Program-made: the position numbers and the translations under genes
Shown: positions 31,456 through 41,030 of the stretch, piece after piece
Position numbering within the stretch: the first letter of the stretch is position 1
Layout of the letters: each line of letters opens with the position of its first letter
Assembly: GCA_964019695.1 (NCBI GenBank)
Contig: OZ026520.1
Location: 95,643,824-95,707,823, forward strand
DNA: 64,000 nt
Direction: 5' to 3'
DNA from: Loripinus fragilis
Lineage: Eukaryota > Mollusca > Bivalvia > Lucinida > Lucinidae
The notes under the pieces: model-generated
The model's database searches: none
Seen by the model: the letters and a program-made list of their open reading frames with translations, nothing else
What the model was told of the DNA's origin: nothing

Positions 31456-32503
31456 TCAAGAAGTTTTGTTTCCCAACTTTTGCATCGTAGTTAGCTAGAA
31501 CTATCAATTAACTTTAATCTCAAACATTTTCAGTTTACACTAAGTGATTGACGATCAATTAAAAAAGCAAAAAAGCAGACTTAGCAGTGATTGGGTCTTT
31601 GACTACTAAACTTCTTTGCTTTTAAAAAGTCTTTACTTGATGCTCTAGACCAAGATCATTTTACATGTGCCTGTTGAAAATTGATCAACATGTCTGTGAA
31701 TGCATTTTTGAACAGACTAAACACCCAATTGTGATAGTAGTAGTATTGGAATTAACTAAAAAATATTAAGTTATTGTGATTCCTCGAGGCAAACACCATT
31801 TTTACATGGAGCAAATCTATTTTGGGAAAACCACAAATCATTATTTATAGCAGAGCCTCGTTCTGATTTCAACAATTGCTATGACCAAGGGAACTAGGAA
31901 AACCACAAATGAATCCTATTTATAGCATTCTCTTTGTGATTTTGAAGTGTTGCAAGTACAAAAGACCGATATTCAAAGATTTGAAGTCTCTTCATTATTG
32001 AGCTGACTTAAATTTGTTGAAAGTCAACTGCTTTTGATCTCACGTTCCATGGATGCAGGCTACTTGTCTATTTTGCGTACCAACAATTTTCGTTGTGTAT
32101 TTAGATATCATTACAGGGTAAACGCGAACACTGGATAAACAATAAATTGATTTTGAATGCTGGGTAATATTTCATGATTTTTTTGTCATCTGATTATTTT
32201 CAAAACCAACTTTTTCGAAAAATTCTTTCAAATGCATCTACCAAAAATGATTTATAAGGTGCACAAATTTTGATCTAGCCTTAGGCCCTTCACCGGACAG
32301 TCCCCACTTTTGTTGTTTGCTCCCAGGGACTTTTTTGGCAATTTTGGGAAGGGGCCCTAGGGCCTTTCAAATTGGGAAAATTAGCCGGTAAACCCCTAAA
32401 TTGGGAAATATGTTATAATGCATAATTATGGTAAAAAAAAACAATAAGCTCTAACACATATTATATTTCCATACAATTGAAGGAGAAATAAAATGCAATG
32501 GTA
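31456..32503. other. Unassigned intronic DNA
   Basis: Two loosely repeated words (AAACCACAAAT-AT-TTATAGCA near 31830 and 31900) suggest an old short duplication. Otherwise nothing is recognised. Confidence 0.4.
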
Positions 32504-32931
32504 GTAGGGCCAGATTTTTTTTATTAGTTGATTTACGGGAAATTTTTTTCAGATCTAGGGTTGGGGGGACGAAAAAAAATAAATAAAAAAGCTCTGAAAA
32601 TGACCAGTTAACTGGTCATTTTCAGAGCTTTTTTTTTTTTTTCTTAATATCTCCAGAAAAACAGTAAAACTAGTAAGGTAGTCTTTAAATATCTCATCAT
32701 CTTCCTAAAACTCTGGACAGGACAATCACTTTTAACAGTGTCACTCTCAAAAATGCAGACAGAACATCAAAAAAAAATATTATTTTTTTCAACCAAACAA
32801 TTAATATTTAGAGTCGGCGGATAAATTAAAAAATATTTTTTAGAAATCAAATTTTATTTTTTTCCTACTTTCCGCAAAATTACAGTAGGAGGGTTTGTAA
32901 ATCAACTAATAAAAAAATCTGGCCTAGATTG
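32504..32931. mobile_element. Complete AGGCCAGA-family MITE
   Basis: Ends AGGGCCAGATTTTTTTTATT and its inverse AATAAAAAAATCTGGCCT pair over about 28 bp including GTTGATTTAC. An internal perfect palindrome (AGCTCTGAAAATGACCAGTT and its mirror) lies at 32589-32632. It matches the copies at 4708-5006 and 21212-23465. No coding capacity. Confidence 0.8.
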
Positions 32932-33167
32932 TCACCGTGTAGCTAGTGTGGTGACTGAATGAAATATCTTTAAAAAAAATCTAGATTGAGATTTTTTTTT
33001 TTTTAAAAATTGGGAAAAAGGTCACATAATTTCCATTGGAACAGGGGCCCTCCTGAGAACACCAAAAAAAGCTATGGCTCAGTTGTCTGCATTTTTCTAA
33101 CATAGCCTATATTGCCAAAAATACCCAGATCAGACTGCTCAAGGGCTCATAGTGTTTGATAATTTAA

Positions 33168-33369
33168 CCCATAAAGCGCCACCTACAATTTGCAGCAGAC
33201 TACAATTTAAAATTTTGCTGCCTTTTCGATAATAACAAATAAGGCATATTTAATGAGAATCGTCTGCTGGCAGACGATTCTCATGAAATATAATTCCTTT
33301 TTTTTCGAAAATTAGAAAAGATGTCACATAATTTGTCATCTGCTACAGTTGTGATTGGCGCTTTAAGGA
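33168..33369. mobile_element. piggyBac-like hairpin MITE, copy 1
   Basis: TTAA flanks (33164-33167 and 33370-33373) surround CCCATAAAGCGCCAC and its inverse GTGATTGGCGCTTTAAGGA. The centre GAGAATCGTCTGCTGGCAGA / CGATTCTC is a perfect palindrome. It is a close relative of the neighbouring copy at 33462-33668. Confidence 0.85.
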
Positions 33370-33461
33370 TTAACACATCAAGGTCAAGTTTATTGCCAAA
33401 AATCACTGACGTGGAACATTGTAACAAGAAGCTTACCAGATCAGTCAATGATCTCCCTTAA

Positions 33462-33668
33462 CCCTTAAAGCGCCACCAATAATTTGCAGCAGACGACAAT
33501 TTCAAATTTTGCGGCTTTTTCAAAAATAACAAATAAGGAATGATATTTCATGAGAATCGTCTACTGGCAGACGATTCTCATGAAATATCATTCCTTATTT
33601 CTTTTGAAAATTAGGAAAGCTGTTGCAAAATTTGTCGTCTGCTGCAGTCGTGATTGGCGCTTTAAGGG
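33462..33668. mobile_element. piggyBac-like hairpin MITE, copy 2
   Basis: Perfect TTAA flanks (33458-33461, 33669-33672) surround CCCTTAAAGCGCCAC and its inverse GGCGCTTTAAGGG. Almost the whole element folds back on itself, with GGAATGATATTTCATGAGAA opposite its complement. It is non-autonomous. Confidence 0.88.
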
Positions 33669-33825
33669 TTAAATTCTTAAGTCTGGTGGAAATAGGATAA
33701 GGGGTTTTCAGGAAGTTGAGCAGACATTAATTCAAGTTAGGGCCAAACAGACAGCAGTCGAGTCAAGCAAATCTTTTAGAAAATTGTAATGATTTCCATA
33801 CACATGGTCAGTTTACACTAAGTTT

Positions 33826-33925
33826 AAGGTGCTTAAAAGAACCGTCTCAATAAGACGTTTCTTTTGAGTCCCCACAACGTATGTTTTATTTGAGAAATAA
33901 AAAAAAAATAAGATAATAATCAGTA
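33826..33925. mobile_element. Partial hairpin MITE (AAAAGAACCGTCTC core)
   Basis: It contains AAAAGAACCGTCTCAATAAG with the arm CGTTTCTTTTGAG, then CCCCACAACGTATGTTTTAT and TGAGAAATAAAAAAA, as in the 6115 and 53505 copies. The CAGGACTTTAG end is missing. A poly-C tract follows at 33929-33962. Confidence 0.6.
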
Positions 33926-34271
33926 GTTACCAGCCCCCCCCCCCACCCACCCCCACCCCCCCAATGCCCTGGCATGCCTCCCAGAGACACCCTGGTCAGT
34001 GTTTTCAAAAGGAACGTAATCATGTGGTTTAGGGGTAGGGATCTGAACAGTTTCCAAGACACATGTATTAAGCCTTTTATGAAGTGAAGGGTAAAGGGGG
34101 GTGGGACATGACCTGGCTCACCCCCTGGGACATCCTGGTCATTGTTAATGAATGTGGCTTATCAGAAGGAATTACATTATACAGGTTTCCGAGAACATAA
34201 GGCCTTTTATAAAATATAGGTTGGTAAGGCATCCATGGGCACCCCCGGGAACATCCTGATAAGTGTAATTG

Positions 34272-34468
34272 TTTTGATTTGATTCTTTACGTCCCATCAA
34301 CAATCTTTCAGTTATATAGGGACGGGTCTTCCTGGGTTGAACCAGTACTAAGCTAGGATAAATGTGTCTTGCTCAAGGACCACAATGCAGTGACGCCGGT
34401 GAGGCTCAAACCCGCGGCCCTTCGGTCTCGAGTCAAGCACTCTACCACTGAGCCACTGCGCTCCCTTG
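34272..34468 (-). mobile_element. Full-length family 2 SINE
   Basis: The tRNA-like head on the minus strand reads GGAGCGCAGTGGCTCAGTGG (box A) and later CGGGTTTGAGCCTCACC (box B). The flanking duplication TAAGTGTAATTG lies at 34260-34271 and 34469-34480. It is the best-preserved copy of the family in the window. Confidence 0.88.
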
Positions 34469-34520
34469 TAAGTGTAATTGAATGTGTTTTATCATAAGTA
34501 GTATAATTATATATGGTTAA

Positions 34521-34760
34521 CCCTTAAAGCGCCAAGAAAAAATGCATCTGAAAATGTCGTCTGCTGAAGTCGTCTGCTGCAAATAATTGCCTAACATTAC
34601 TGACAAATTAAGTATAAAAAACAAACAGCGTGGACCCAGAACAGACTGCTCCTATAGGAGCAGTCTGATCTGGGTCCACACTGTTTGCCATAGAGGCTTC
34701 TTAAGCATTTCAGCAGACGAGAAAAGCAGACAACTTTTGTTGCGATTGGCACATTAAGGG
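34521..34760. mobile_element. piggyBac-like MITE, CTCCTATAGGAG subfamily
   Basis: TTAA at 34517-34520 and TAAA (one change) at 34761-34764 flank CCCTTAAAGCGCCAA and its inverse. The centre CAGACTGCTCCTATAGGAGC / AGTCTG is palindromic. It is nearly identical to 1578-2032 without its SINE. Confidence 0.82.
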
Positions 34761-35417
34761 TAAAGAGGTGGGGATCTGAAAGAGTTTCCGAGATATTAAG
34801 CCTTTTATGAAGTGAAGAGGTGGGGTATGACCAGGCTCACCTCTGGGAATTATCCTAGTCAGTGCTATTGAATGTGTTTTATCATGAGGAATATAATTAT
34901 ATATGGTTAAGGGGTGGGGATCTGAAAGAGCTGCCGAGATATTAAGCCTTTTATGAAGTGAAGGGGTGGGGTATGACCAGGCTCACCCCAGGGAGACATC
35001 CTGGTCAGTGTTATTGAAAGTGTCTTATGATAAGAAACATGAATATTATATGGTTAATAGGGGTGGGGATCTAAATGGTTTCTGAGATATAAGGACTTTA
35101 AATATATGTTGGGCCTGGGCATGCCTCCAGGCCCTCGAGTCTGGGATTAAAATTTTTCAAACATTTTGGCAAAACTTAATATCAACATTATCATTATCTG
35201 GTCCTGGGTATGACGTTAAACTGCATCCCCCACCTCTGGGTTAAGAGGCTGCCACTGCCTGGGTGGCAGAGCTAGATGGCAGCCATCTACACACCGATGG
35301 TTTGGCATCCTAGCTATTGTGGCTTGGCGGACGACTCTGTATAAGAAAAGCGGCAAGGCACACTGCCCGAGTGCGGGAACGACGGAATCTCAGAGGCCGT
35401 CATAGATCTGAGTTGGG

Positions 35418-38363
35418 ATGTCAGCTAGGACAGGCGATCCCAGAAAAACCTTAGTTCCAAAAACAATCATGGCAGAATCAACAAATGAAGTCACGTTAGA
35501 CGTTGCTGGCAGAAACCAGATTTCTGTCAGTGGTGTCTCCGGCTTGGCCCCCTTTCAGATGTGGGGGGCAGGGTCGGGCCATTGCGGCAAATCCAGCAAG
35601 CATCTGAGAAATTTCAGGGTGGGCACTCTTAATGTGAACACTCTAAAAGGGTGGGTCTGCGAGGTGGTGGAAACACTATCTCGTAGAAAAGTAGACCTTT
35701 GTTGTGTCCAAGAGACCAGATACCGGGGTGATCATTGCTGCATAATTACCGGCAAAGACTCAAGGTACAAACTGTTCTGGTCTAGAAACAACAAGGGTAC
35801 TGCTGGTGTTGGAGTGTTTGTGGCGGAGAAGTGGATAGAGAAGGTATTTGAGGTCAAGCGAGTCTCCGACCAGATCATCCTGTTGAAGATCATAGTGGGT
35901 CAGCGGGTGCTTTGTCTTCTGTCTGTCTATGCCCCACAGTGTGGTCTCAGTGATTCTGTAAAGGATCTATTCTACGACCAACTTAGGGCCGTGACTGCAA
36001 TGATCCCAGCATCGGAATTCCTCATCCCATGTGGTGATTGGAATGGCCATGTAGGCAGTACAGGCTTCGGTTACAAAGAAGTTCATGGAGGCTATGGGTA
36101 TGGCAAGCCAGACCCTGATAGTGAGGGTGAGAGGATCCTGGAATATGCACTAGCATATGACCTGTTCCTCGGTAACACATGTTTCAAGAAACGTGACAGT
36201 CACCTCATCACATACAGGTCCGGTAATACAGCAACCCAGATAGACTTCATGTTATTTCAAAAGAGCCTGCGCAAACTTGTTATGGATGTGAAGGTGATTC
36301 CTGGAGAGGAGGTTGCTCTGCAGCATCAGCTCCTTGTGTGCGACATGATGATTGATATGCCGCCCCAAATCAAGCGCAAATTCACCCCACGTCCAAAAGT
36401 GTGGAAGCTTAGAGATCCTCAAACATGTAGCCGATTCCAGGAAGTCTTCAAGGCACATGTGCCCGCTGTGGAAACTGAAGGGGCTACTACTACTGAGGAA
36501 ATCTGGGCGAAACTCAAGACAGGTTTGCTGAAGACAACAGAGGAGGTGTGCGGCACAACAAAGCCCCACCGATGGCGACGTGAAACTTGGTGGTGGAATA
36601 AGGAAGTAGATGATGCCATCACAGCCAAGCGCCAAGCTTTCAAAGCATGGAAGGCTGGCAAATGCACACGAGCATCATATAACACTGCCAAGCGCATCTC
36701 CAGACGTGTGGTGCACCATGCACGCCACAAAGCAGACAAGGTGGTCTATGAGGGCATTGACCACAAGTCGTCTAATATCTTCTGCCTCGCCAACCAGATG
36801 AGGAAAGAGAATGTTGATATTGTAGGCGACAAGCCAGTGAAGAATGACACTGGGGAAATGTCAATGAGCGAGGAGGCAAAGCAAAATGCATGGGCTGAAC
36901 ATTATGAAAGGCTTCTCAACGTTGAATTTGACTGGGACCCTGATCACCTGTCCAATGAACCTTCGTTAGAAGGCCCGCCTATCCCAATCACTATTGACAT
37001 GGTGAAGAAGGCCATCTCAAAGATGAAGTCGGGCAAAGCTGCAGGTCCATCAGGCATAGTGGTGGAGATGATCAAGGCAGCAGGTGATACAGGTGCCACC
37101 ATGATCCGAGATCTTGCTACTGCTATTATCCGTGATAGCAAGGTCCCAACTGACTGGGAGGAAAGTTTCATTGTCTGCCTTTACAAGGGCAAGGGTGATG
37201 CTTTGGATAGAGGCAACTATCGAGGCCTCAAGCTGACTGAGCAGGCCATGAAGATCCTAGAGAGGATTGTTGATGGTCTCATAAGACAGGTGGTGTCTAT
37301 TGACGACTCCCAGTTTTGCTTTGTCCCAGGAAGAGGCACTACAGATGCAATCTTTGTGGTCTGGCAGCTGCAGGAGAAATACCTAGCAGTGAACAAGAGG
37401 TTTTATATGGCCTTCGTGGACCTAGAGAAAGCATTTGACCGTGTCCCTCAGAAGGTTATCTGGTGAGCCCTGAGAAAGCTAGGCGTTGAGGAATGGATTG
37501 TGCGGTTAGTCCAGGGAATGTACGCTAATGCACGAAGCCGGGTTCGTGTTGGAGAGGGTTTCAGCAAAGAGTTTGAGGTGAAGGTCGGGGTCCATCAGGG
37601 ATCCGTACTCAGTCCCTTGCTCTTCATCATTGTACTGGAGGCCTTGTCACGTGAGTTTCGGGCTGGTGTTCCCTGGGAGGACCTATATGCAGATGATCTT
37701 GTCATCATTGCTGACTCCCTAGAGGAATGTGTCAGGAGGCTCTTGATATGGAAAGAAGCCATGGAGAAGAAGGGATTGAGGGTAAATGCAGGAAAGACAA
37801 AGGTCATGATCTGTGGTACAGACCTGGACCTCTTGCAGAGTTCAGGCGAATACCCATGCGCTGTCTGTCGTACAGGAGTAGGCAACAACAGCATCTACTG
37901 CAATGGCTGCAAACTTTGGATGCATAAGAAATGCAGTGGGCTACAACGACTGACACCAAATCCTGATTATAGGTGTGCACGGTGCATGGGAAATGCTCGC
38001 CCTATTGACGGCAGACCACAGAGTGAAGTCCAGGTCGGACCTGATAAGCTTGAGGTGGTAGCTTCCTTCTGCTACCTAGGTGACATGCTTTTTGCTGGTG
38101 GAGGCTGTGAAATGGCGGTCACTACTCGTGTGAAAACCGCCTGGAAGAAGTTCAGGGAGCTACTACCAGTTCTCACTTCCCGCCACCTCTCTTACAAGAC
38201 CCGTGGCCATGTGTACAGCTCTTGCGTGCGGGGCGCCATGCTCCATGCCAGTGAAACTTGGCCACTTACCAAGACGAACCTGCAGCGCTTGCAACGCAAT
38301 GATAGGGCCATGATCAGACAGATCTGCAGTATCAAGCCAGAGGATGTGGCCAGGGTAAGGTAA
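35418..38363 (+). pseudogene. LINE endonuclease-reverse transcriptase, one internal stop
   Basis: Residues 1-60 form a leader. An exonuclease-endonuclease-phosphatase domain spans about 65-320 (VGTLNVNTLK, the QETRYRG glutamate motif, CGDWNGHVG, QIDFML). The reverse transcriptase follows from about 530, with NYRGLKLTEQAMK, the first Asp motif VDLEKAFDRVP, HQGSVLSPLLF and YADD (near 37685-37696). TGA at 37464-37466 replaces a conserved Trp codon; downstream codons stay in the same frame. After the RT comes a PHD-like finger, CAVCRTGVGN...HKKC...CARC (37855-37985). The frame then ends at 38363 because GTAAG is duplicated. Confidence 0.88.
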
Positions 38364-38620
38364 GGTCAAGCGAGCTACTGGCAAAGCTTCAGCTTGAGGA
38401 CCTCCACCTCATTTTGAGAGAGAGAAGGCTTCGCTGGTTTGGGCATGTGGCGCGTTCGAGTGGTGCAATCAGAACAGCATATGATATGCAGATTGTCGGC
38501 AAGCCGGGGGCAGGGAGGCCCAAGCAAACATGGAAGAAACTGACAGAGAAAGACTGCCGTGAGTGGAAGCTCACCACAGCTGACCCTCAAGAAAGGAGCA
38601 CCTGGAAAGGGGCCCACTGA
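38364..38620 (+). pseudogene. LINE C-terminal domain, frameshifted
   Basis: The reading resumes in another frame after the 5 bp duplication with SSELLAKLQLEDLHL, then RERRLRWFGHVARSSGAI and GAGRPKQTWKK. It is the same protein as 35418-38363. A deletion near 38610 removes residues before the end; the following bases (GATGTGGATGATGCCCCTGC) would encode the usual acidic tail. Confidence 0.8.
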
Positions 38621-38689
38621 TGTGGATGATGCCCCTGCACCTGCATGTTAATCAAAAATCCGATTATGATGATGATGATCATATTCCCC

Positions 38690-39222
38690 CGCTACCCAGC
38701 CCCCCCCCCCCCCCCCATCATACGTACTGAGAAATTAATTGTGACAGAGTTTGACGGATAGACGGACGGAATGACAGAAATTCGAACTATATGGCACACT
38801 GCTATGAGCAGGTGTGATAAAAATATGGCAATGAATATTTTAGAGAATCCAGAGGGGGAGACAGGGGGTCAGAACCCCCCCCTCCCCCCATGTAAAATCA
38901 CAAGTTGTTATATGTGTCCTTTGAAATATTGGTATGGACCCACCTCGAGAAGTAATTCCATTGGCTCCAATCACTTCTCGGGTGAGGTCTGTACGGTCCT
39001 CTGTCAAATACCATGATGACTTGAAAAAAGGTTTCTGGGCCCCCTTGACTGAATTTTCTGGATCCGCGCATGTGAAAAGTAAAAAAAAATTCAAGGACTA
39101 TGTTTTATATTGATTATTATGTCTCAACTGGGGTCAAAAAAACAAGTTCTGTTGCTACAGACTTAGAAAAATATCATAATTCATCGCAAAAAACAAGCAT
39201 ATTTTTTAGTCTAGTTGTTCAT
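38690..39222. repeat. Pearl-like 3' end and low-complexity DNA
   Basis: After a poly-C run (38699-38716) comes TTTGACGGATAGACGGACGG AATGACAG and CTATATGGCACACTGCTATG, resembling the microsatellite end of pearl-like elements. Scattered GGATCCGC and CCCCC words at 38855-38890 and 39040-39065 look like fragments of the MITE family found at 39230-39450. Confidence 0.5.
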
Positions 39223-39229
39223 TCATACC

Positions 39230-39450
39230 AAGGGAGGATCCAGAGGGGGTTCAGAGTGTTCCCCTAAACCCCCTTTCCGCCCCCGTTTTTTAAATATCCT
39301 ATGAAAATGAAATTATTTGGTCTCAGTGAGACCAAATTATTTCATTTTCATGGGACATTTAGGAAAAATGAGATAAAATCAGCAAAGCCAACCCCCCAAA
39401 CCTTTGTATTTATATGAACTCCCTTTCCAGAAATCCTGGATCCGCCCCCG
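39230..39450. mobile_element. MITE (GGGGCGGATCCAGG ends) abutting the exon A donor
   Basis: On the minus strand it starts CGGGGGCGGATCCAGGATTT and ends with the inverse (CTCTGGATCCTCCCTT). The centre GAAATTATTTGGTCTCAGTG has a perfect mirror arm (39302-39351). CATACC flanks both sides (39224-39229 and 39451-39456). The right CATACC is the complement of GGTATG, the splice donor of exon A. The ends resemble hAT-type CAGGGGCGGATCC termini. Confidence 0.75.
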
Positions 39451-39455
39451 CATAC

Positions 39456-40094
39456 CTGCAATGTTTGGAGGATACTGATATAGTGTTTGATGTTCAGTTC
39501 ACCTCGGTCAAGCTTCGGTTCAATCAAATCAAGCACATCCTGGATTGTATCACAGCCCATGAGTAGGTATTTTAAATCAGTCTTATCTGGTATTCTCTCC
39601 GGCTCCGCATCACTAGTTGACTTAGCTTTGTCTTCTCCGTAAAGCAGATGCCGCATACTAGATAACCACCCCATATTTGTGTCTGTGTGCCGATTCCGTG
39701 ACGGTACCCAAAAGTTACTTGAAGTTGATTGCCAATTAAGTGACGACAAATAGTTCAGGTGATTACTAGAATGGCTTATGCAAAAGCTTCTAGGCATTTC
39801 AAATGGCCCACCATCTTTTAAGCAATGTTTTTTTATTTCGGTGTTTTCCCCCAAGTATTGCAACCTGTCAAACGGTTGTTTCCTGTCTTGATCATGTGTA
39901 TATGCAAATGTTTTATCATTTGATTTACATGTAGTATCCAACTCTTTTTGTCCAGTTGGATATGTATAAGAAGAGCTAAGTCTGACAAGAGTTTTCCCAT
40001 CACATGCTTCCACAGCTTGCTTTTCAAATGATAGGGCACACAGCGACCCTCTTGTGGCCTGAGCCCTGGATAGGTAACGACATTTCAAAAACAT
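39456..40094 (-). CDS. FASTKD-family gene, exon A (start and targeting region)
   Basis: Coding starts at ATG 40094 (MFLKCRYLSRAQATRGSLCA) and runs 213 codons to a TTGCAG|GTATGC donor, phase 0, which joins exon B in frame. The N-terminus is rich in Arg, Ala and Ser with no acidic residue in the first 23, fitting a mitochondrial targeting peptide. The middle is polar and low in conservation. The last 40 residues (LLMGCDTIQDVLDLIEPKLD, then HYISILQTLQ) are the first helical repeat of FASTKD proteins. A TTTTATTTTCAG acceptor before 40138 suggests that this exon includes 44 bases of 5' UTR and that a non-coding first exon lies upstream. Confidence 0.8.
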
Positions 40095-40340
40095 TATGGG
40101 AGTATCTCATAACAGTAAGCTCAATCTTCCAATTTTACCTGAAAATAAAAGATATACAATGAAGTCCCTTTACAACACACTTATATATAGAGTTATAACA
40201 CTGATTTGGGCATAGCACTCCCAACTGGTTTTACCGTGGAATTTTACATAATTTTTTAGGAAAATGACAATTTCATGGTCATTTTCATAATACATTTGTA
40301 AAATTGTCCCCTTTTAACATGATTCACTTATAACACATTA

Positions 40341-40440
40341 TCCTAGCTTAGTACTGGTTCAACCCAGGAAGACCTGTCCCTACATAACTGAAAGATTGTT
40401 GATGGGACGTTAAGAATCAAATCAAACAAACAAATCAAAC
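40341..40440 (+). mobile_element. Family 2 SINE, 5'-truncated
   Basis: It starts inside the body (CCTAGCTTAGTACTGGTTCA) and ends GACGTTAAGAATCAAATCAA then ACAAACAAATC. No tRNA head remains. A second copy follows directly. Confidence 0.75.
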
Positions 40441-40442
40441 AA

Positions 40443-40622
40443 AACTTATAACACATGGAGTACTTGACTCGAAATTGAGGGGCTGCAGGTTCGAGCCTCA
40501 CTGGAGGCACTGTGTTGTGTCCTTGAGCAAGACAATGTTTCCTCTGCTTAGTACTGGTTCAACCCAGGAAGACCTGTCCCAACATGACTGAAAAATTGTT
40601 GAATTGGATGTAAAGAATAAAC
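40443..40622 (+). mobile_element. Family 2 SINE, nearly full length
   Basis: A degenerate head (GGAGTACTTGACTCGAAATT, with a box B-like GGTTCGAGCCTCACT) is followed by the body GTGTTGTGTCCTTGAGCAAG, TTAGTACTGGTTCAACCCAG and an end at GTAAAGAATAAA. It lies upstream of exon A on the opposite strand to the gene. Confidence 0.75.
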
Positions 40623-40859
40623 TAGAATTCCGAGAATCGGATGTGTGATCTGGCAAAACAGCAGTCAAACATGGCAATCTTGTCCAATTTATATCCCCGT
40701 CGAAGTGTTAATTTTTAAGAAACTAATAAATCACAATACATAAATCCCTTTTCTCTAACCCCTAAGTTCACCTTGGGTATCATACAGATCAAAGTTAAAA
40801 GCCTATCAACTAGTTTTCAGTGGTTACAATGTAGTTCAATAAAAAATAAACTAATCTGT

Positions 40860-41030
40860 ACAATTTCAACCATGTTGCTGCATTACGTGATTCCCTTGAA
40901 TTTTATATGCAGCATAACATTGCTCTGAAACAGTTGAATTTTGACCTTTTGACCCCTAGGGTCAGGGGGGTCTGCAGGCAAAATATTTGCTACCATGTTG
41001 CTACATTTCGTGATTAAAAAAACGAAAATC
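40860..41030. repeat. Copy of the TTTGACC repeat
   Basis: It contains ACCATGTTGCTGCATTACGT, TTGAATTTTGACCTTTTGAC, CCCTAGGGTCAGGGG and the second ACCATGTTGCTACATTTCGT, as in 1-700. The flanking DNA at 40623-40860 has no further feature. Confidence 0.6.

Larger units (their letters stand above)
34010..35130. repeat. Tandem ~130-145 bp core repeats (pearl-like)
   Basis: Units contain GGGGATCTGAAAGAGTTTCC, GAGATATTAAGCCTTTTATG, AAGTGAAGGGGTGGGGTATG and ACCAGGCTCACCCC followed by CATCCTGGTCAGTG. They occur near 34020, 34160, 34770, 34910 and 35050. A SINE and a piggyBac-like MITE are inserted in the array, and the LINE at 35202 interrupts it. The likely 3' end of the same host element is at 38690-38830, with GACGGATAGACGGACGG. 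Confidence 0.65.
35202..38690 (+). mobile_element. Near full-length APE-type LINE (RTE/Proto2-like)
   Basis: The element starts at CCTGGGTATGACG, the same 5' boundary as the fragment at 3638. It has a ~215 bp leader, an endonuclease-RT ORF with a C-terminal domain, and a 3' tail ending in GAT repeats (ATGATGATGATGATC near 38665-38680). Simple-repeat tails and the AFDRVP / RERRLRWFGHVAR type motifs are typical of RTE-like elements, but the clade is uncertain. It carries one nonsense change, a 5 bp duplication frameshift and a 3' deletion, so it is inactive but young. Confidence 0.85.

Noticed and set aside
36252..36739. Minus-strand open frames of 106-127 codons opposite the LINE ORF
   Set aside because: They are antisense shadows of the endonuclease-RT coding sequence.
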